Part shown: one piece after another, positions 46,893 to 56,968 of the stretch | Layout: every line of letters begins with the position of its first letter | How positions within the stretch are numbered: position 1 is the first letter of the stretch | Source: Gottfriedia acidiceleris | GTDB taxonomy: Bacteria; Bacillota; Bacilli; Bacillales; Bacillaceae_G | Direction: 5' to 3' | Length of the DNA stretch: 64,000 nt | Assembly (NCBI RefSeq): GCF_002128425.1 | Contig: NZ_NESS01000004.1 | Span: forward strand, 248,001 to 312,000 | Made by a program: the position numbers and the translations under genes | Notes under the pieces: model-generated | Seen by the model: only the letters and a program-made list of their open reading frames with translations | The model's database searches: none | Told to the model about the DNA's origin: nothing

Positions 46893-48911
46893 TTGTATAA
46901 TATCAACTACTCTTATCATTGGCGTACACTTCAGAAGGTCGGCATTTTACTTACTATTATTTCAATTTCAGGTACATTATTTTTGTCTTGTGTCTATATG
47001 ATCGCTATTACTTCTACAAAACCTTCACTATTTATTGAGTCAAATTCAAGTTATTATGATCACAATCATAAATTAATTAGTAAAACTAAGCTACTTCAAA
47101 ATCGAAAAACACTTAAAATTACAGATGTACCTCCGATTGCGATCAATAGTATTTTAGTTTCTGAGGATCGAAATTTTTTTCATCATCATGGCTTCGACTT
47201 AAAAAGGTTGGGTTCTGCTATTTTAATTAATATAGCGGAAGGACAATACGCTCAAGGAGCAAGTACAATAACTCAGCAACTTGCAAAAAATTTATATCTT
47301 TCTCAAGAAAAAACGCTTAGCCGTAAAATAAAAGAGGCTTTTTTAACTATGAAGCTAGAATCCGCTTATAGTAAAAATAAATTATTAGAAGCGTATTTAA
47401 ACACCATTTATTTTGGACATGGTATTTATGGTCTAGAAACTGCAGCGAATACCTTTTTAGGAAAAGAGACAAACGAGCTTACTATTGGTGAATCTACATT
47501 TTTATTAAGTATTCCGGCTAATCCTTCAAAGTATGACCCTTACGTTCATTTTTCATCTGTAAAGAAACGACAACAACGAATTTTAACAGCACTTGAACAG
47601 AATAAATTAATCAACTCAAAAAGTGTTAAAAATGCAATTGATGAAAAGATTAAGTTAAAACCAATAACACATACTTCTAATTCTTCTTTTACATCCTATT
47701 TTCAACAAAGTGTTCAAAAAGAGATTACGGCTTCAACAGGACAATCGATTAATAACAATGGCAGCCAAATTTATACAACATTTAATCCATCTATTCAAAA
47801 GCATATTGATCAAGCATTTGACAAATATATTAGACCAAACCCTGATTTACAGGCTAGTGTGATCGTCTTAAATAGTCAAAATGGTGAAGTATTAGGCATG
47901 ACTGGAGGTCGTGAGAAAGGACAGTTTTTATTTAATCGTGCAATTGCGTCGAAAAGACAGGTAGGGAGTACAATAAAACCAATTCTATATTACAGTGCAC
48001 TTGAAAATGGATATACTCCATCAACAAGACTTCAAAGTAAGCCTACTATATTTCACTTTGAAAATGGAGATTCATATAGTCCAAAAAATAGTGGTAATCT
48101 ATACGCACATGATTCAATTACTCTAGCTAAAGCTATTGCTGTTTCAGATAATATATACGCAGTAAAAACTCAACAGGCAGTTGGTACGGACGAATTTATT
48201 AAAGCACAGAAGCTATTCCATTTAACCACACCAAATAATAAATTACCTTCAATGGCACTCGGCACACAAGATGCTTCATTGCTCGATATGACAAGGGCTT
48301 ATGCTTTAATTGCAAATAATGGTAAAGAAGTTATACCTCATTTCGTAAAGGAGATTAAAACTCAATCTGGAAAGACGATCTATAAAGAAAAAATTAATAG
48401 TAAGCAAAGATTAGAAAAAGATCAGACAGTTATCCTTAAACAATTAATGAATGGAATGTTCAATACTAGTTTTTCAAGCTACTTACCTGTAACAGGTACA
48501 AGTATCATTCCTGAATTGTCAAAAGATTATTATGGTAAAACTGGCACTACAAAAACTGACAGCTGGATGATTGGATTCCATTCGAATCTTATTGTTGGAG
48601 TATGGGTTGGGTATGATCATTCAAAAAATTTAACTGTAGAGGAAAGTTCACTATCCAAGAAGGTATGGGCATCAATAATGACAAATTTATCGGATAAAAA
48701 TATAGACACGAAACTACCTAATAAACTAGTTAAAGTAGCTGTAGACGAAAAGACTGGCCTTTTGTATAAAGAAGGCTGTGGTGATAAGGTTTCACTTTAT
48801 TTTCGTAAAGGGACACAACCTACAAAACCTTGTATGAATAAAAAAACAACCAAAAAACAAAAAAAGGAAAATAAAGATAACAAGCCTTGGTATTCGCAAT
48901 ATTTACTTTAA
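46893..48911 (+). CDS. pbpG: Class A penicillin-binding protein (PbpG/YwhE-type)
   Basis: 672 residues. One N-terminal membrane anchor (about 15-40), GT51 glycosyltransferase domain (about 60-240, with SEDRNFFHHHGFD and GASTITQQLAKNLYL) and transpeptidase domain (about 320-610): SxxK as GSTIKP, SxN as AVSDNIYAV and KTG as YYGKTGTTKTDSW. Lys-rich C-terminus. Builds peptidoglycan, in B. subtilis during sporulation. Starts at a TTG eight nt after GAGGAGG. Confidence 0.93.
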   Translation: MYNINYSYHWRTLQKVGILLTIISISGTLFLSCVYMIAITSTKPSLFIESNSSYYDHNHKLISKTKLLQNRKTLKITDVPPIAINSILVSEDRNFFHHHGFDLKRLGSAILINIAEGQYAQGASTITQQLAKNLYLSQEKTLSRKIKEAFLTMKLESAYSKNKLLEAYLNTIYFGHGIYGLETAANTFLGKETNELTIGESTFLLSIPANPSKYDPYVHFSSVKKRQQRILTALEQNKLINSKSVKNAIDEKIKLKPITHTSNSSFTSYFQQSVQKEITASTGQSINNNGSQIYTTFNPSIQKHIDQAFDKYIRPNPDLQASVIVLNSQNGEVLGMTGGREKGQFLFNRAIASKRQVGSTIKPILYYSALENGYTPSTRLQSKPTIFHFENGDSYSPKNSGNLYAHDSITLAKAIAVSDNIYAVKTQQAVGTDEFIKAQKLFHLTTPNNKLPSMALGTQDASLLDMTRAYALIANNGKEVIPHFVKEIKTQSGKTIYKEKINSKQRLEKDQTVILKQLMNGMFNTSFSSYLPVTGTSIIPELSKDYYGKTGTTKTDSWMIGFHSNLIVGVWVGYDHSKNLTVEESSLSKKVWASIMTNLSDKNIDTKLPNKLVKVAVDEKTGLLYKEGCGDKVSLYFRKGTQPTKPCMNKKTTKKQKKENKDNKPWYSQYLL

Positions 48912-48912
48912 A

Positions 48913-48950
48913 AACAAAAGACCTCACCAAATTGGTAAGGTCTTTTGTTT
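48913..48950. terminator. pbpG terminator (bidirectional shape)
   Basis: ACAAAAGACCT-ACCAA/TTGGT-AGGTCTTTTGT with T run on the right. The 48951-49168 stretch after it has no gene. Confidence 0.9.
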
Positions 48951-49168
48951 GTCCTAGTCCTAGCTTTGTCCAAGCTATTATTAGTTTACTTTATTTAGTC
49001 ATAAATGTAAAAAGATTATTCGACGATTTCTTCAAATTTTTTATATATTTTTCCAAAGAAAACTTTGCCAATTGGCGAGCCTTTAGGATGAAATATGCGT
49101 AGTTGCACTTATCGTCACTTTTTCTGCCCTGCTGCCAATTTATACATTCTTAATAGGCAAAAAGTATA

Positions 49169-49681
49169 CTAACCTAAAAGTTCAGTTTTTAATTGGTCAG
49201 ATGAATTATTCCACATCTCTTCATTGTGCGATTTTAAGAAATTGGCTAGCAATTTACGAGACTTTTCATCCATCTGTTCAACCATTATTTTACGTTTCAT
49301 CGCTTTATCCATTTTATTTACATGGTCAGGAAGAAGTTTGTATCCCCTTCTTGCTTCACGATCAACTGTCATGTAACAGCCTGTTACTCCAGCATAATAA
49401 GGTCCACTTTCAGTTCGCTCAGTTGCAACCCACACTAACCAATATGGTTTTCCATTAGGTACTTCATCCTCATTTGTTAAAAACTTGATCCCTTTTTCAA
49501 CTGAACTTCTTGCATGCATTGCACCAATATCTACAAAAACATCATTCTCTTGAATATCAATAAAGACTGGAGAAATATTTTCTAAACTAATTGCTCCAAC
49601 ACCAAATCCGCCATGCCCACTCGTTGAATCATTTTTTAATATATTAAATCCTAGTGATTTCTTTTTTGGTTGATCAGTCAT
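49169..49681 (-). CDS. ywhD: YwhD family protein
   Basis: 170 residues, conserved in Bacillus between pbpG and ywhC; function unknown. Features: GFGVGAISLENISPVFID, DVFVDIGAMHARS, KPYWLVWVATER and an alpha-helical C-terminus (AMKRKIMVEQMDEKSRKLL). Cytosolic. AGGAGGGGTAC precedes the ATG. Divides from pbpG tail to tail. Confidence 0.85.
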   Translation of the reverse strand: MTDQPKKKSLGFNILKNDSTSGHGGFGVGAISLENISPVFIDIQENDVFVDIGAMHARSSVEKGIKFLTNEDEVPNGKPYWLVWVATERTESGPYYAGVTGCYMTVDREARRGYKLLPDHVNKMDKAMKRKIMVEQMDEKSRKLLANFLKSHNEEMWNNSSDQLKTELLG

Positions 49682-49703
49682 TGTACCCCTCCTATATAGT
49701 AAA

Positions 49704-50372
49704 TTACATAATTAATGGTGTAACAATTGAATTAATCCAGTGGAAAACTGAAGGTATAGCAACCTGGAAAATTGGTTGTATTGTATAGTTATCTAATGGA
49801 GTTAATACTAAAACTAAAAATACAAATGCTCCATATTGCTCATATTGTGACATTTTTGCACGAATATCATTTGGTGCCAAATCCTCTAAAATTCGATATC
49901 CATCTAATGGTGGAAGAGGAATTAAGTTAAACACAAATAATACAATATTCATTTGAATGAAAAGACTAAAGAAAGAATCTAAAGTAATTGATAAAGCCTG
50001 TGGGAAAGAATGAAAGAAACCATGCTTTATTAATAGTAAATAAACAATCAAACCTAGTGTCGCTAGTATCAAGTTACTAATCGGACCCGCTGCGGTTGTC
50101 AAGATTCCTGCTAGTCTCGGATTTTTAAAGTTATGACGATTTACAGGAACTGGTCTTGCCCAACCAAAGCCTAATATAATAATCGCAATTGTTCCAAAAA
50201 TATCTAAATGTCTAAATGGAGAAAGAGTTAATCTGCCTTGTCTTTTTGCCGTGTCATCCCCAAATTTATAAGCTACATAAGCGTGTGCAAATTCGTGAAC
50301 TGATAACGAAATTGCAACAACTAGTAATATTAATGGTATATCTTTTAATGGATATTGAAAAAATGATCCCAT
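49704..50372 (-). CDS. ywhC: Site-2-type M50 membrane metalloprotease
   Basis: 222 residues, about five membrane helices. Zinc motif in LSVHEFAHAYVAYKFGD and the third ligand in NLIPLPPLDGYRIL. Belongs to the small family of M50 proteases with unknown substrates. ATG at 50372 after GAGAGGAGC; the longer frame has no support. Probably cotranscribed with ywhD (22-bp gap). Confidence 0.9.
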   Translation of the reverse strand: MGSFFQYPLKDIPLILLVVAISLSVHEFAHAYVAYKFGDDTAKRQGRLTLSPFRHLDIFGTIAIIILGFGWARPVPVNRHNFKNPRLAGILTTAAGPISNLILATLGLIVYLLLIKHGFFHSFPQALSITLDSFFSLFIQMNIVLFVFNLIPLPPLDGYRILEDLAPNDIRAKMSQYEQYGAFVFLVLVLTPLDNYTIQPIFQVAIPSVFHWINSIVTPLIM

Positions 50373-50530
50373 TCTTTGCTCCTCTCGAGATATTGCTGTT
50401 TTGATCACTAAACGGATTTATTAATAGTTTAAATTATTCTTTATGATTTCTTCAATGTTAATCGTTTTAATCGTTATTATTCTGACTTCCTGAGTTATAA
50501 TAAAAATGACAAAACGAAGGAGGTCATATT

Positions 50531-50716
50531 ATGCCATACGTTACAGTAAAAATGCTAGAAGGTCGCACTGATGAACAAAAAAAAGCTTTAGTAGAAAAAG
50601 TTACTTCAGCTGTAAGTGAAACTACAGGTGCTCCAACTGAAAAGATTGTTGTTTTCATTGAAGAAATGACAAAGAACCATTACGCCGTTGCAGGTAAACG
50701 CCTTAGTGACGAGTAG
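50531..50716 (+). CDS. ywhB: 4-oxalocrotonate tautomerase-like enzyme
   Basis: 61 residues. Catalytic Pro follows the initiator Met (MPYVTVKMLEGRTDEQK); conserved Arg-containing loop. Forms hexamers. Natural substrate uncertain. GAAGGAGG precedes the ATG; short monocistronic unit with terminator. Confidence 0.92.
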   Translation: MPYVTVKMLEGRTDEQKKALVEKVTSAVSETTGAPTEKIVVFIEEMTKNHYAVAGKRLSDE

Positions 50717-50732
50717 AATTCTTACATACATT

Positions 50733-50770
50733 AACAGTAAACGGGAGTAACTTCCGTTTACTGTTTTTAT
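50733..50770 (+). terminator. ywhB terminator
   Basis: AACAGTAAACGG/CCGTTTACTGTT stem, then TTTATC; overlaps the last codons of ywfO on the other strand. Confidence 0.9.
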
Positions 50771-52080
50771 CTTCTTTTTGCTCCTGCTATTTCTTCAATC
50801 ATTTCGATTACTTTCTTTTTCTTTTCATCAGGATTTTTATAGATTAAATCATGAGGAAAATATAATTTAGAATCGAATAACTTTTTACCAGTTATTCCAT
50901 CTACTAGCTCCGATTTACGTGAGATTTCTTTCAAATCACCGTTAGTTTGCAATAGTAAAATAGGCTTCTTTCCGCCTTCTTCACCGTATCTAAAGTAATC
51001 ATAAGCCTCGTCTGAAATTGTATCGATGACTAAATAGTATTCTGGATCTATATCTATTTCTAAAAATAACTCTTTTAATTCAGCAAACTTTTCAGTATGT
51101 TTTTGCGTATCAAAATCTACATATTGAAATAATTTTCGATCTAAGAAACGCTGACACAGATCACTTAAGATTTGGTCAGATTCCTCCTGCCATACTTGGA
51201 AATAATACAGAAGAACTGATTCATCTAATTTGATATATTCATCTAAGTCAACTTTTCCTTCAAACATATGCCCAAAATGCACTGGTACATAATTAAAATG
51301 ATAACCTGTTTCATGCAAATATTTTGCCCTTTGTAATATCTTTTGTAAAATGGCTTCCGCACTTCTAGACACAGGGTGAAAGTAAACTTGCCAGTACATC
51401 TGGAATCGACTAATTAAGTAATGTTCAACAGCATGCATACCCGATTGTTTAATAACGACACCGTCAGGTCTAGGACGCATAATTCTCAAAATACGCTCCA
51501 TATCAAAATTGCCGTAACTCACGCCAGTGTAATATGCATCTCTAAGAAGATAATCCATTCGATCTGCATCAATTTGACTTGAAATCATGCTCGTAACTAA
51601 CTTATTCACCGATGTTTTCTCAATGACTTCCGAAACTTTCTTAGGAAAGTCATCCCCTACTTTTTTTAGAATTTCATTAATTTCTGTTGAACCCTCAATA
51701 ATTTCTCTCGTTAATTCTTCATGATCTAAATTAAATATCTTCTCAAATGTATGCGAAAAAGGACCATGACCAACATCATGTAACAATCCAGCACAAAGAG
51801 CTAATAAGCGATCATCATCATTCCATTCAGGACGACCAGAAAAAACATCATCTACCATACGTCTTATAATTTCATAAACGCCAAGCGAATGAGTAAATCG
51901 ACTATGCTCAGCTCCATGAAACGTCAAATATGTAGTACCAAGCTGTTTAATTCTGCGTAGTCTCTGAAATTCTTTAGTTCCTATTAAATCCCATATAACT
52001 TGATCTCTTACGTGAATATAACGATGTACGGGATCTTTAAATACTTTTTCCTCATAAAGCTTCTGGAAACGATACGACAT
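50767..52080 (-). CDS. ywfO: HD-domain phosphohydrolase YwfO
   Basis: 437 residues. HD domain: HSRFTHSLGVYEI, then LLHDVGHGPFSHTFE, then SSQIDADRMDYLLRD. Related to SAMHD1/dGTPases; in B. subtilis it shows nucleotide triphosphohydrolase activity. ATG at 52080 after AAAGGGGG. The stop codon region lies in the ywhB terminator. Confidence 0.9.
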   Translation of the reverse strand: MSYRFQKLYEEKVFKDPVHRYIHVRDQVIWDLIGTKEFQRLRRIKQLGTTYLTFHGAEHSRFTHSLGVYEIIRRMVDDVFSGRPEWNDDDRLLALCAGLLHDVGHGPFSHTFEKIFNLDHEELTREIIEGSTEINEILKKVGDDFPKKVSEVIEKTSVNKLVTSMISSQIDADRMDYLLRDAYYTGVSYGNFDMERILRIMRPRPDGVVIKQSGMHAVEHYLISRFQMYWQVYFHPVSRSAEAILQKILQRAKYLHETGYHFNYVPVHFGHMFEGKVDLDEYIKLDESVLLYYFQVWQEESDQILSDLCQRFLDRKLFQYVDFDTQKHTEKFAELKELFLEIDIDPEYYLVIDTISDEAYDYFRYGEEGGKKPILLLQTNGDLKEISRKSELVDGITGKKLFDSKLYFPHDLIYKNPDEKKKKVIEMIEEIAGAKRR

Positions 52081-52167
52081 ATGTTGGCCCCCTTTCAATA
52101 TGTACACTATTTCTTTATATGCTAATGGCTTTACTTTCTGAACAGGCCTTCCGCTTTTCTTATTATA

Positions 52168-52202
52168 TCAAAAAAACGCTCCTGAAGATGAAGGAACGTT
52201 TA
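52168..52202 (-). terminator. DUF1450 gene terminator
   Basis: AACGTTCCT/AGGAGCGTT stem then TTTTTTTG on the minus strand; overlaps the stop codon. Confidence 0.85.
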
Positions 52203-52427
52203 ATTCTTACCTAGTTTTGACTTTATCTTTACAAGTAGATCATCTTCGTTTGGTGCAGATAAGGGACGGTTATTTACGAAACAGAATGATTTTTTTCGTC
52301 CTGGTCCACAGTAAGATTGACAACCAATTTTAATCTCTGCTTCTTCATCTATTCTTTTTAAGCGAGGGACTAATGTTTTAATATTTGTCGCCTGGCAATC
52401 ATCACATATTCTAAATTCATTTGACAT
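52200..52427 (-). CDS. DUF1450 (YuzB-like) protein
   Basis: 75 residues with a CDDC pair near the N-terminus ([11 protein letters not shown]) and [19 protein letters not shown] in the second half, so several cysteines could hold a metal or Fe-S cluster. Family function unknown. AAAGGATTG lies before the ATG. Confidence 0.8.
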   Translation of the reverse strand: MSNEFRICDDCQATNIKTLVPRLKRIDEEAEIKIGCQSYCGPGRKKSFCFVNNRPLSAPNEDDLLVKIKSKLGKN

Positions 52428-52644
52428 TTTTCTACAATCCTTTCTGTTCTAAATTGAACATACTCAGCAGTAATTTTACTCGTTCCAAAAAGGACATGCA
52501 AGTTTTCCAAATAAATCACTCCAAATAGTATTCTACTATTTTCTATTTTTTGTATAGTTTTCTATTTTTTTGTCCAAACTTCTATTAATCAGCTAGGAAA
52601 TTAAATCGACCAAATGAATAAAAGAAAGTTGAGGGGAAATTTTT

Positions 52645-53490
52645 ATGATGAAATTAAGACAAGATGCTTGGACTGAAGAAAATGATTTGCTTTTAGCGGA
52701 AACTGTTTTACGTCATGTACGAGAAGGAAGTACCCAATTAAACGCCTTCGAGGAAGTGGGCGACATTTTAGAACGTACTTCGGCTGCATGTGGTTTTCGA
52801 TGGAATGCTGTAGTTCGCTATAATTATGAAAAAGCACTTCAATTAGCAAAGAAATTCCGTAAAGAAAAGCTTCGTCACGCTAAAGGTGAAGACGCAAAGA
52901 AAAAATTGCTATATACACCTTCTGAATCTAGCTATATACAAACAGATGTATCTAGTAATTTTGATCGTTATTTGAATGATGAACAAGATTTAGAATACGG
53001 TGTTGATCTCGATCAAGAATTTGGATCTTTTGTGGAAACTGATAATGAAAATGACACAAGTGTTGAGGTTACACATAATGAGGAATCAACAACTGAGATA
53101 TTTTCAAGTATTCCTTCAGTTCAAAATCAGTATCAAGCACAAACTTCACCAGTTTCACCAGCGAATACAAGAAAAAGTTCAATTACAATGTTTGATGTAA
53201 TCCAGTTCTTACAAGGTCTTTCAAGTAGTCAGATTGGTAGCGACCGTTTAGTTCGTGAAAATGACCAACTAAAAAGAGAGCTTATGCAATTACAGGAACG
53301 AAATTCACAGTTACAGAGACAAGTAGAAAAGCTTGAAAAAGATGCTACTACTGTTCAAGAAGACTATGAAACAATGATGAAAATAATGAACCGTGCTAGA
53401 AAATTAGTATTATTTGAAGAGGAAGAGAAACCAGCAGCAACATCCTTTAGAATGGATAAAAACGGAAATTTAGAAAAAATTGCAGAATAA
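52645..53490 (+). CDS. rsfA: RsfA-family prespore transcriptional regulator
   Basis: 281 residues. Myb-like HTH at the N-terminus ([20 protein letters not shown], then [13 protein letters not shown]), an acidic linker (about 90-175), and a coiled coil from about 200 to 245 ([20 protein letters not shown]). RsfA fine-tunes sigma-F genes in the forespore. Two ATG codons in a row; the first fits the GAGGGG spacing. Confidence 0.92.
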   Translation: MMKLRQDAWTEENDLLLAETVLRHVREGSTQLNAFEEVGDILERTSAACGFRWNAVVRYNYEKALQLAKKFRKEKLRHAKGEDAKKKLLYTPSESSYIQTDVSSNFDRYLNDEQDLEYGVDLDQEFGSFVETDNENDTSVEVTHNEESTTEIFSSIPSVQNQYQAQTSPVSPANTRKSSITMFDVIQFLQGLSSSQIGSDRLVRENDQLKRELMQLQERNSQLQRQVEKLEKDATTVQEDYETMMKIMNRARKLVLFEEEEKPAATSFRMDKNGNLEKIAE

Positions 53491-53507
53491 CATTGTCGGT
53501 TATAATA

Positions 53508-53551
53508 TAGAGGAACTAAATCTAAATTTTGATTTAGTTCCTCTATTTTTA
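53508..53551. terminator. Bidirectional terminator between rsfA and the iron-binding lipoprotein gene
   Basis: GAGGAACTAAATC/GATTTAGTTCCTC perfect 13-bp stem, T run on the right and A/T-rich on the left. Confidence 0.92.
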
Positions 53552-53585
53552 TACTCACTAAATTTTAAATTCCCTCTACAATCTA

Positions 53586-54509
53586 TTAATTTCCTAAAAA
53601 TGATTTTTTAAAGAATGCTAGCTGTTTTTCAAGTGTAACTGGGTCACTAAATGAAGCTCCATTGCCAAGCATTTCATATACGCGATTATTTTTTACAGCT
53701 GGAATAGATTTATATGTATCTGTTTTTTGGAACGAAATATCTGCATCTGCGTAATTACTTAAAATAATATAATCCCCTGCATATTGAGGTAGCACTTCTG
53801 TAGAAAGTGTATAATAACCGTCCTTTAGAGCCATTTCTTTTACTTTCTCGGGCATTTTTAATTTCATTGCTTGGTATAGTATTTCAGTTCCACGAGCCCA
53901 ATTATTGCCGAATACATATAGCTGTTTATCATATGATTCAAATACTGATACAGTTGCATCTTCACCGATTTTAGCGCGAATTTCATCACCGGTTTTTTCC
54001 GCACGTTGTTTAAAGTCATCTACCCATTCCTTGGCTTCCTTCTCTTTGTTTAAGAGTTTGCCAATTTCTATATGCTGTTCTAAATAATCTAACTTACCCC
54101 ATGTGTATGTAACTGTTGGAGCAATCTCTTTCAATTTATCTATATTTTTAATATTTGATAATCCAATAATTAAATCAGGTTTTAATTCAATAATTTTCTC
54201 AAGATTCTCATCTGATACTTCTGTCACATCTTTTAATTCTTTCTTAAATGTTGGATTATTCTTTGACCAAACATCTACCCCAACAACATTTACTCCTAAA
54301 GAAATGACATTACCAGTAAAACCTGAGAGTAAGATAACGCGTTTTGGATGCGTTGGTACTTCAACGGGACCAGTTTCCGATTGATATGTAAATGTTTTAG
54401 GTTGATCGTCTATATTTGAAATACTCGCCTTCTTATCTGACGAACTATGACTACATGCACTTATGGATAATACAAAAATAAGAATAAGCGGTAATAATAA
54501 CTTTTTCAT
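53586..54509 (-). CDS. Iron-siderophore ABC transporter substrate-binding lipoprotein
   Basis: 307 residues. Lipobox LSISAC at residues 14-19. Class III binding-protein fold: HPKRVILLSGFTGNVISLG, LKPDLIIGLSN, long helical backbone, and a second lobe with VSVFESYDKQLYVFG. Resembles FeuA/YfiY/FhuD-type receptors; the exact siderophore cannot be told. No permease or ATPase next to it, so it must use a transporter encoded elsewhere. A Fur box lies 44 bp upstream. Confidence 0.9.
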   Translation of the reverse strand: MKKLLLPLILIFVLSISACSHSSSDKKASISNIDDQPKTFTYQSETGPVEVPTHPKRVILLSGFTGNVISLGVNVVGVDVWSKNNPTFKKELKDVTEVSDENLEKIIELKPDLIIGLSNIKNIDKLKEIAPTVTYTWGKLDYLEQHIEIGKLLNKEKEAKEWVDDFKQRAEKTGDEIRAKIGEDATVSVFESYDKQLYVFGNNWARGTEILYQAMKLKMPEKVKEMALKDGYYTLSTEVLPQYAGDYIILSNYADADISFQKTDTYKSIPAVKNNRVYEMLGNGASFSDPVTLEKQLAFFKKSFLGN

Positions 54510-54552
54510 TTGAATCTCCTTTTATAAAATTATTATCAATTTGAACTCAATT

Positions 54553-54571
54553 GATAACGATTATCATTTTC
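54553..54571. promoter_or_regulatory. Fur box upstream of the lipoprotein gene
   Basis: GATAACGATTATCATTTTC, 17 of 19 to the Fur consensus. Confidence 0.8.
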
Positions 54572-54703
54572 ATTAATTTATTTACTATAAATTTGAATCG
54601 AAATATTGTCAACCTATAACTATTCAGAATATGAAGTTTTTTTATTTAGTTTAAAATCATGCTAAAATAGGAAAACAAAAGCAAAACGCAAGGGGCTTAT
54701 TTA

Positions 54704-55552
54704 ATGAATCAACATTTGAATCGGTTACAAACAGATGAAATACGTTTTATTGACGGCTCAACTTTAGGGCCATCCTTTGAGGCGATCCAATCTTTTGCAT
54801 TAGATGACACATTATGTACAAAAATTGGGAAAATGGAGTCTCCAACAACAATTCGAACATGGGTACACCACAACACAATTGTTTTAGGAATACAAGATAC
54901 TAGGCTACCAAATCTAGCAAATGGGGTTAAATTTCTCAATAACAAAGGATACAAAGCAATCGTACGAAATTCAGGTGGGCTTGCTGTTGTTTTAGATGAA
55001 GGTGTACTAAATATATCAATCCTCTTTCCAGAGGCTGAACATAAGCTGCAAATTAATGATGGCTATGAAACGATGTATGCACTAATTCAAGATATGTTTA
55101 AGGATTTAACAGATAAAATAGTTGCAAAAGAAATAGTCGGATCATATTGTCCAGGAGATTTTGATTTAAGTATTGATGACAAGAAATTTGCTGGTATATC
55201 TCAACGTCGCATACGTAAAGGGGTTGCTGTTCAAATTTATTTATGTATTAATGAAAGTGGTTCAAAACGTGCTTCAATTATTAAAGATTTTTATGAAATT
55301 GCGATCAATAACAAAGAAACTTCATTTAAATATCCTACAATTATTCCTAATACAATGGCATCTCTTTCCGAACTACTATCAGTAAATCTTACAGTGACTG
55401 ATGTAATGACGAGACTACTACAATCATTAATTAAATTAACTCCAAAACTAACTCCTAACTCCTTATTTGGTGATGAGATAGAATTATATAATTATCATTT
55501 ACAACGAATGATCAATCGTAATTCGGAAATAAGTTCTATGCAAGAACTATAA
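54704..55552 (+). CDS. lipL: Octanoyl-[GcvH]:protein N-octanoyltransferase
   Basis: 282 residues. Moves octanoyl from GcvH to E2 subunits in Bacillus lipoate assembly. BPL/LplA fold: [20 protein letters not shown] and [12 protein letters not shown], the latter carrying the catalytic Cys, then [22 protein letters not shown] precedes the ATG. Equivalent to ywfL. Confidence 0.93.
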   Translation: MNQHLNRLQTDEIRFIDGSTLGPSFEAIQSFALDDTLCTKIGKMESPTTIRTWVHHNTIVLGIQDTRLPNLANGVKFLNNKGYKAIVRNSGGLAVVLDEGVLNISILFPEAEHKLQINDGYETMYALIQDMFKDLTDKIVAKEIVGSYCPGDFDLSIDDKKFAGISQRRIRKGVAVQIYLCINESGSKRASIIKDFYEIAINNKETSFKYPTIIPNTMASLSELLSVNLTVTDVMTRLLQSLIKLTPKLTPNSLFGDEIELYNYHLQRMINRNSEISSMQEL

Positions 55553-55578
55553 GAACAAAAAAAGCATTCTTAAAATGA

Positions 55579-55618
55579 AAAAACCAAAAGGCTGATTAAT
55601 ATTCCTTTTGGTTTTTTA
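55579..55618 (+). terminator. lipL terminator
   Basis: AACCAAAAGG/CCTTTTGGTT stem then TTTTATG. Confidence 0.9.
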
Positions 55619-55697
55619 TGTTTTTATTAAGATTTGGATTTATCAATATTTGAGTGAATTTCTGCATTAAATAAACTAATTTCACAAAGTGTTCTAA

Positions 55698-55743
55698 TAA
55701 AAAAAGAGTGCTCAAAAGTTCATTGACTTAAAGAGCACTCTTA
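55698..55743 (-). terminator. pta terminator
   Basis: AAGAGTGCTC/GAGCACTCTT stem, then TTTTTTTATTAG on the minus strand. Confidence 0.9.
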
Positions 55744-55761
55744 TTCCTTAACTTTGGCTCA

Positions 55762-56733
55762 TTATAGTGACTGAGCAGCTGTGATGATTGATAATTTATA
55801 AACGTCTTCACTGTTACACCCACGAGATAGGTCATTAACAGGCATATTTAACCCTTGTAGGATTGGTCCGATTGCTTCAAAGTTACCTAAACGTTGAGCA
55901 ATTTTGTAGCCGATGTTTCCTGCTTCTAAGCTTGGGAATACGAATGTATTAGCATCTCCTTGAATTACTGAATCAGGAGCTTTGCTTTTTGCAACAGATG
56001 GTACAAATGCTGCATCAAATTGGAATTCGCCATCTAAAGTTAATTCAGGAGCAAGTTCTTTTGCAATTTTAACTGCTTCAGCAACCTTTTCAGTTTCAGG
56101 GGATTTAGCAGATCCTTTAGTTGAAAAGCTTAACATTGCAATTTTAGGGTCAATATCAAATAGTTTAGCTGTTTTTGCACTTTCAATTGCAATTTCAGCT
56201 AAGTCTTGGCTATTAGGAGCAATATTAATCGCACAATCTGCGAATACGTATTTCTCATCCTCACGAACCATGATAAATACACCAGATGTTTTTGTAACGC
56301 CAGGTTTTGTTTTAATGATTTGAAGCGCTGGTCGTACTGTATCTGCTGTTGAATGTGTAGCACCACTAACTAATCCATGAGCTTTGTTAGCATATACTAA
56401 CATCGTTCCAAAGTAGTTTGGATCTAATAATGCTTTACGAGCTTGCTCTTCTGTCGCTTTACCTTTACGGCGTTCAACAAATGATGCAACTAATTGGTCC
56501 ATTTCTCCGTAAGTAGATGGGTCTAAAATTTCTACTCCTTGAAGCTCTAAACCTAAGCTACTTGCTTTTTCTTTCACGTTTTCTACGTTACCTATTAAAA
56601 TCGGTTTTAATACATCTTCTTTCGCTAGTCTGTCAGCTGCTGTTAAGATTCTCTCATCTGTACCTTCTGGTAAAACAATTGAAATACCTTTACCTGATAC
56701 TTTTTGCTTAATACTTTCAAATAGATTGCTCAT
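55762..56733 (-). CDS. pta: Phosphate acetyltransferase
   Basis: 323 residues. Converts acetyl-CoA and phosphate to acetyl phosphate. Family motifs: LPEGTDERILTAADRL, LVSGATHSTADTVRPALQII and GNIGYKIAQRLGNFEAIGPI. ATG at 56733 after TGGAGG. B. subtilis pta is activated by CcpA through an upstream cre; a cre-like sequence is present here too. Confidence 0.96.
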   Translation of the reverse strand: MSNLFESIKQKVSGKGISIVLPEGTDERILTAADRLAKEDVLKPILIGNVENVKEKASSLGLELQGVEILDPSTYGEMDQLVASFVERRKGKATEEQARKALLDPNYFGTMLVYANKAHGLVSGATHSTADTVRPALQIIKTKPGVTKTSGVFIMVREDEKYVFADCAINIAPNSQDLAEIAIESAKTAKLFDIDPKIAMLSFSTKGSAKSPETEKVAEAVKIAKELAPELTLDGEFQFDAAFVPSVAKSKAPDSVIQGDANTFVFPSLEAGNIGYKIAQRLGNFEAIGPILQGLNMPVNDLSRGCNSEDVYKLSIITAAQSL

Positions 56734-56820
56734 AATAGCCTCCAAAATCTTTAAAATTATTTTATTTGTACATAATTAGAATAAAACCTTTTTAGAATAA
56801 TGAAAAATATAATATATTTA

Positions 56821-56834
56821 ATAAAGCGCTATCA
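56821..56834. promoter_or_regulatory. cre-like site upstream of pta
   Basis: ATAAAGCGCTATCA, 12 of 14 to the cre consensus, 88-101 bp before the pta start. Confidence 0.5.
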
Positions 56835-56896
56835 TTTAAAGTAAATTAATTCCTAATTTTCTAACTAAATTTGGATATTGTATAATTTTGTATGTT

Positions 56897-56926
56897 TTTA
56901 CAAAATACTTTTATTTGTAGTATGCT
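56897..56926 (+). promoter_or_regulatory. Promoter of hemQ
   Basis: TTTACA, 18-bp spacer, TATGCT, predicted start near 56933. Confidence 0.6.
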
Positions 56927-56968
56927 ATTTAAATGAAAATCAATACGATAACGTTTGGGGGATTTAAA

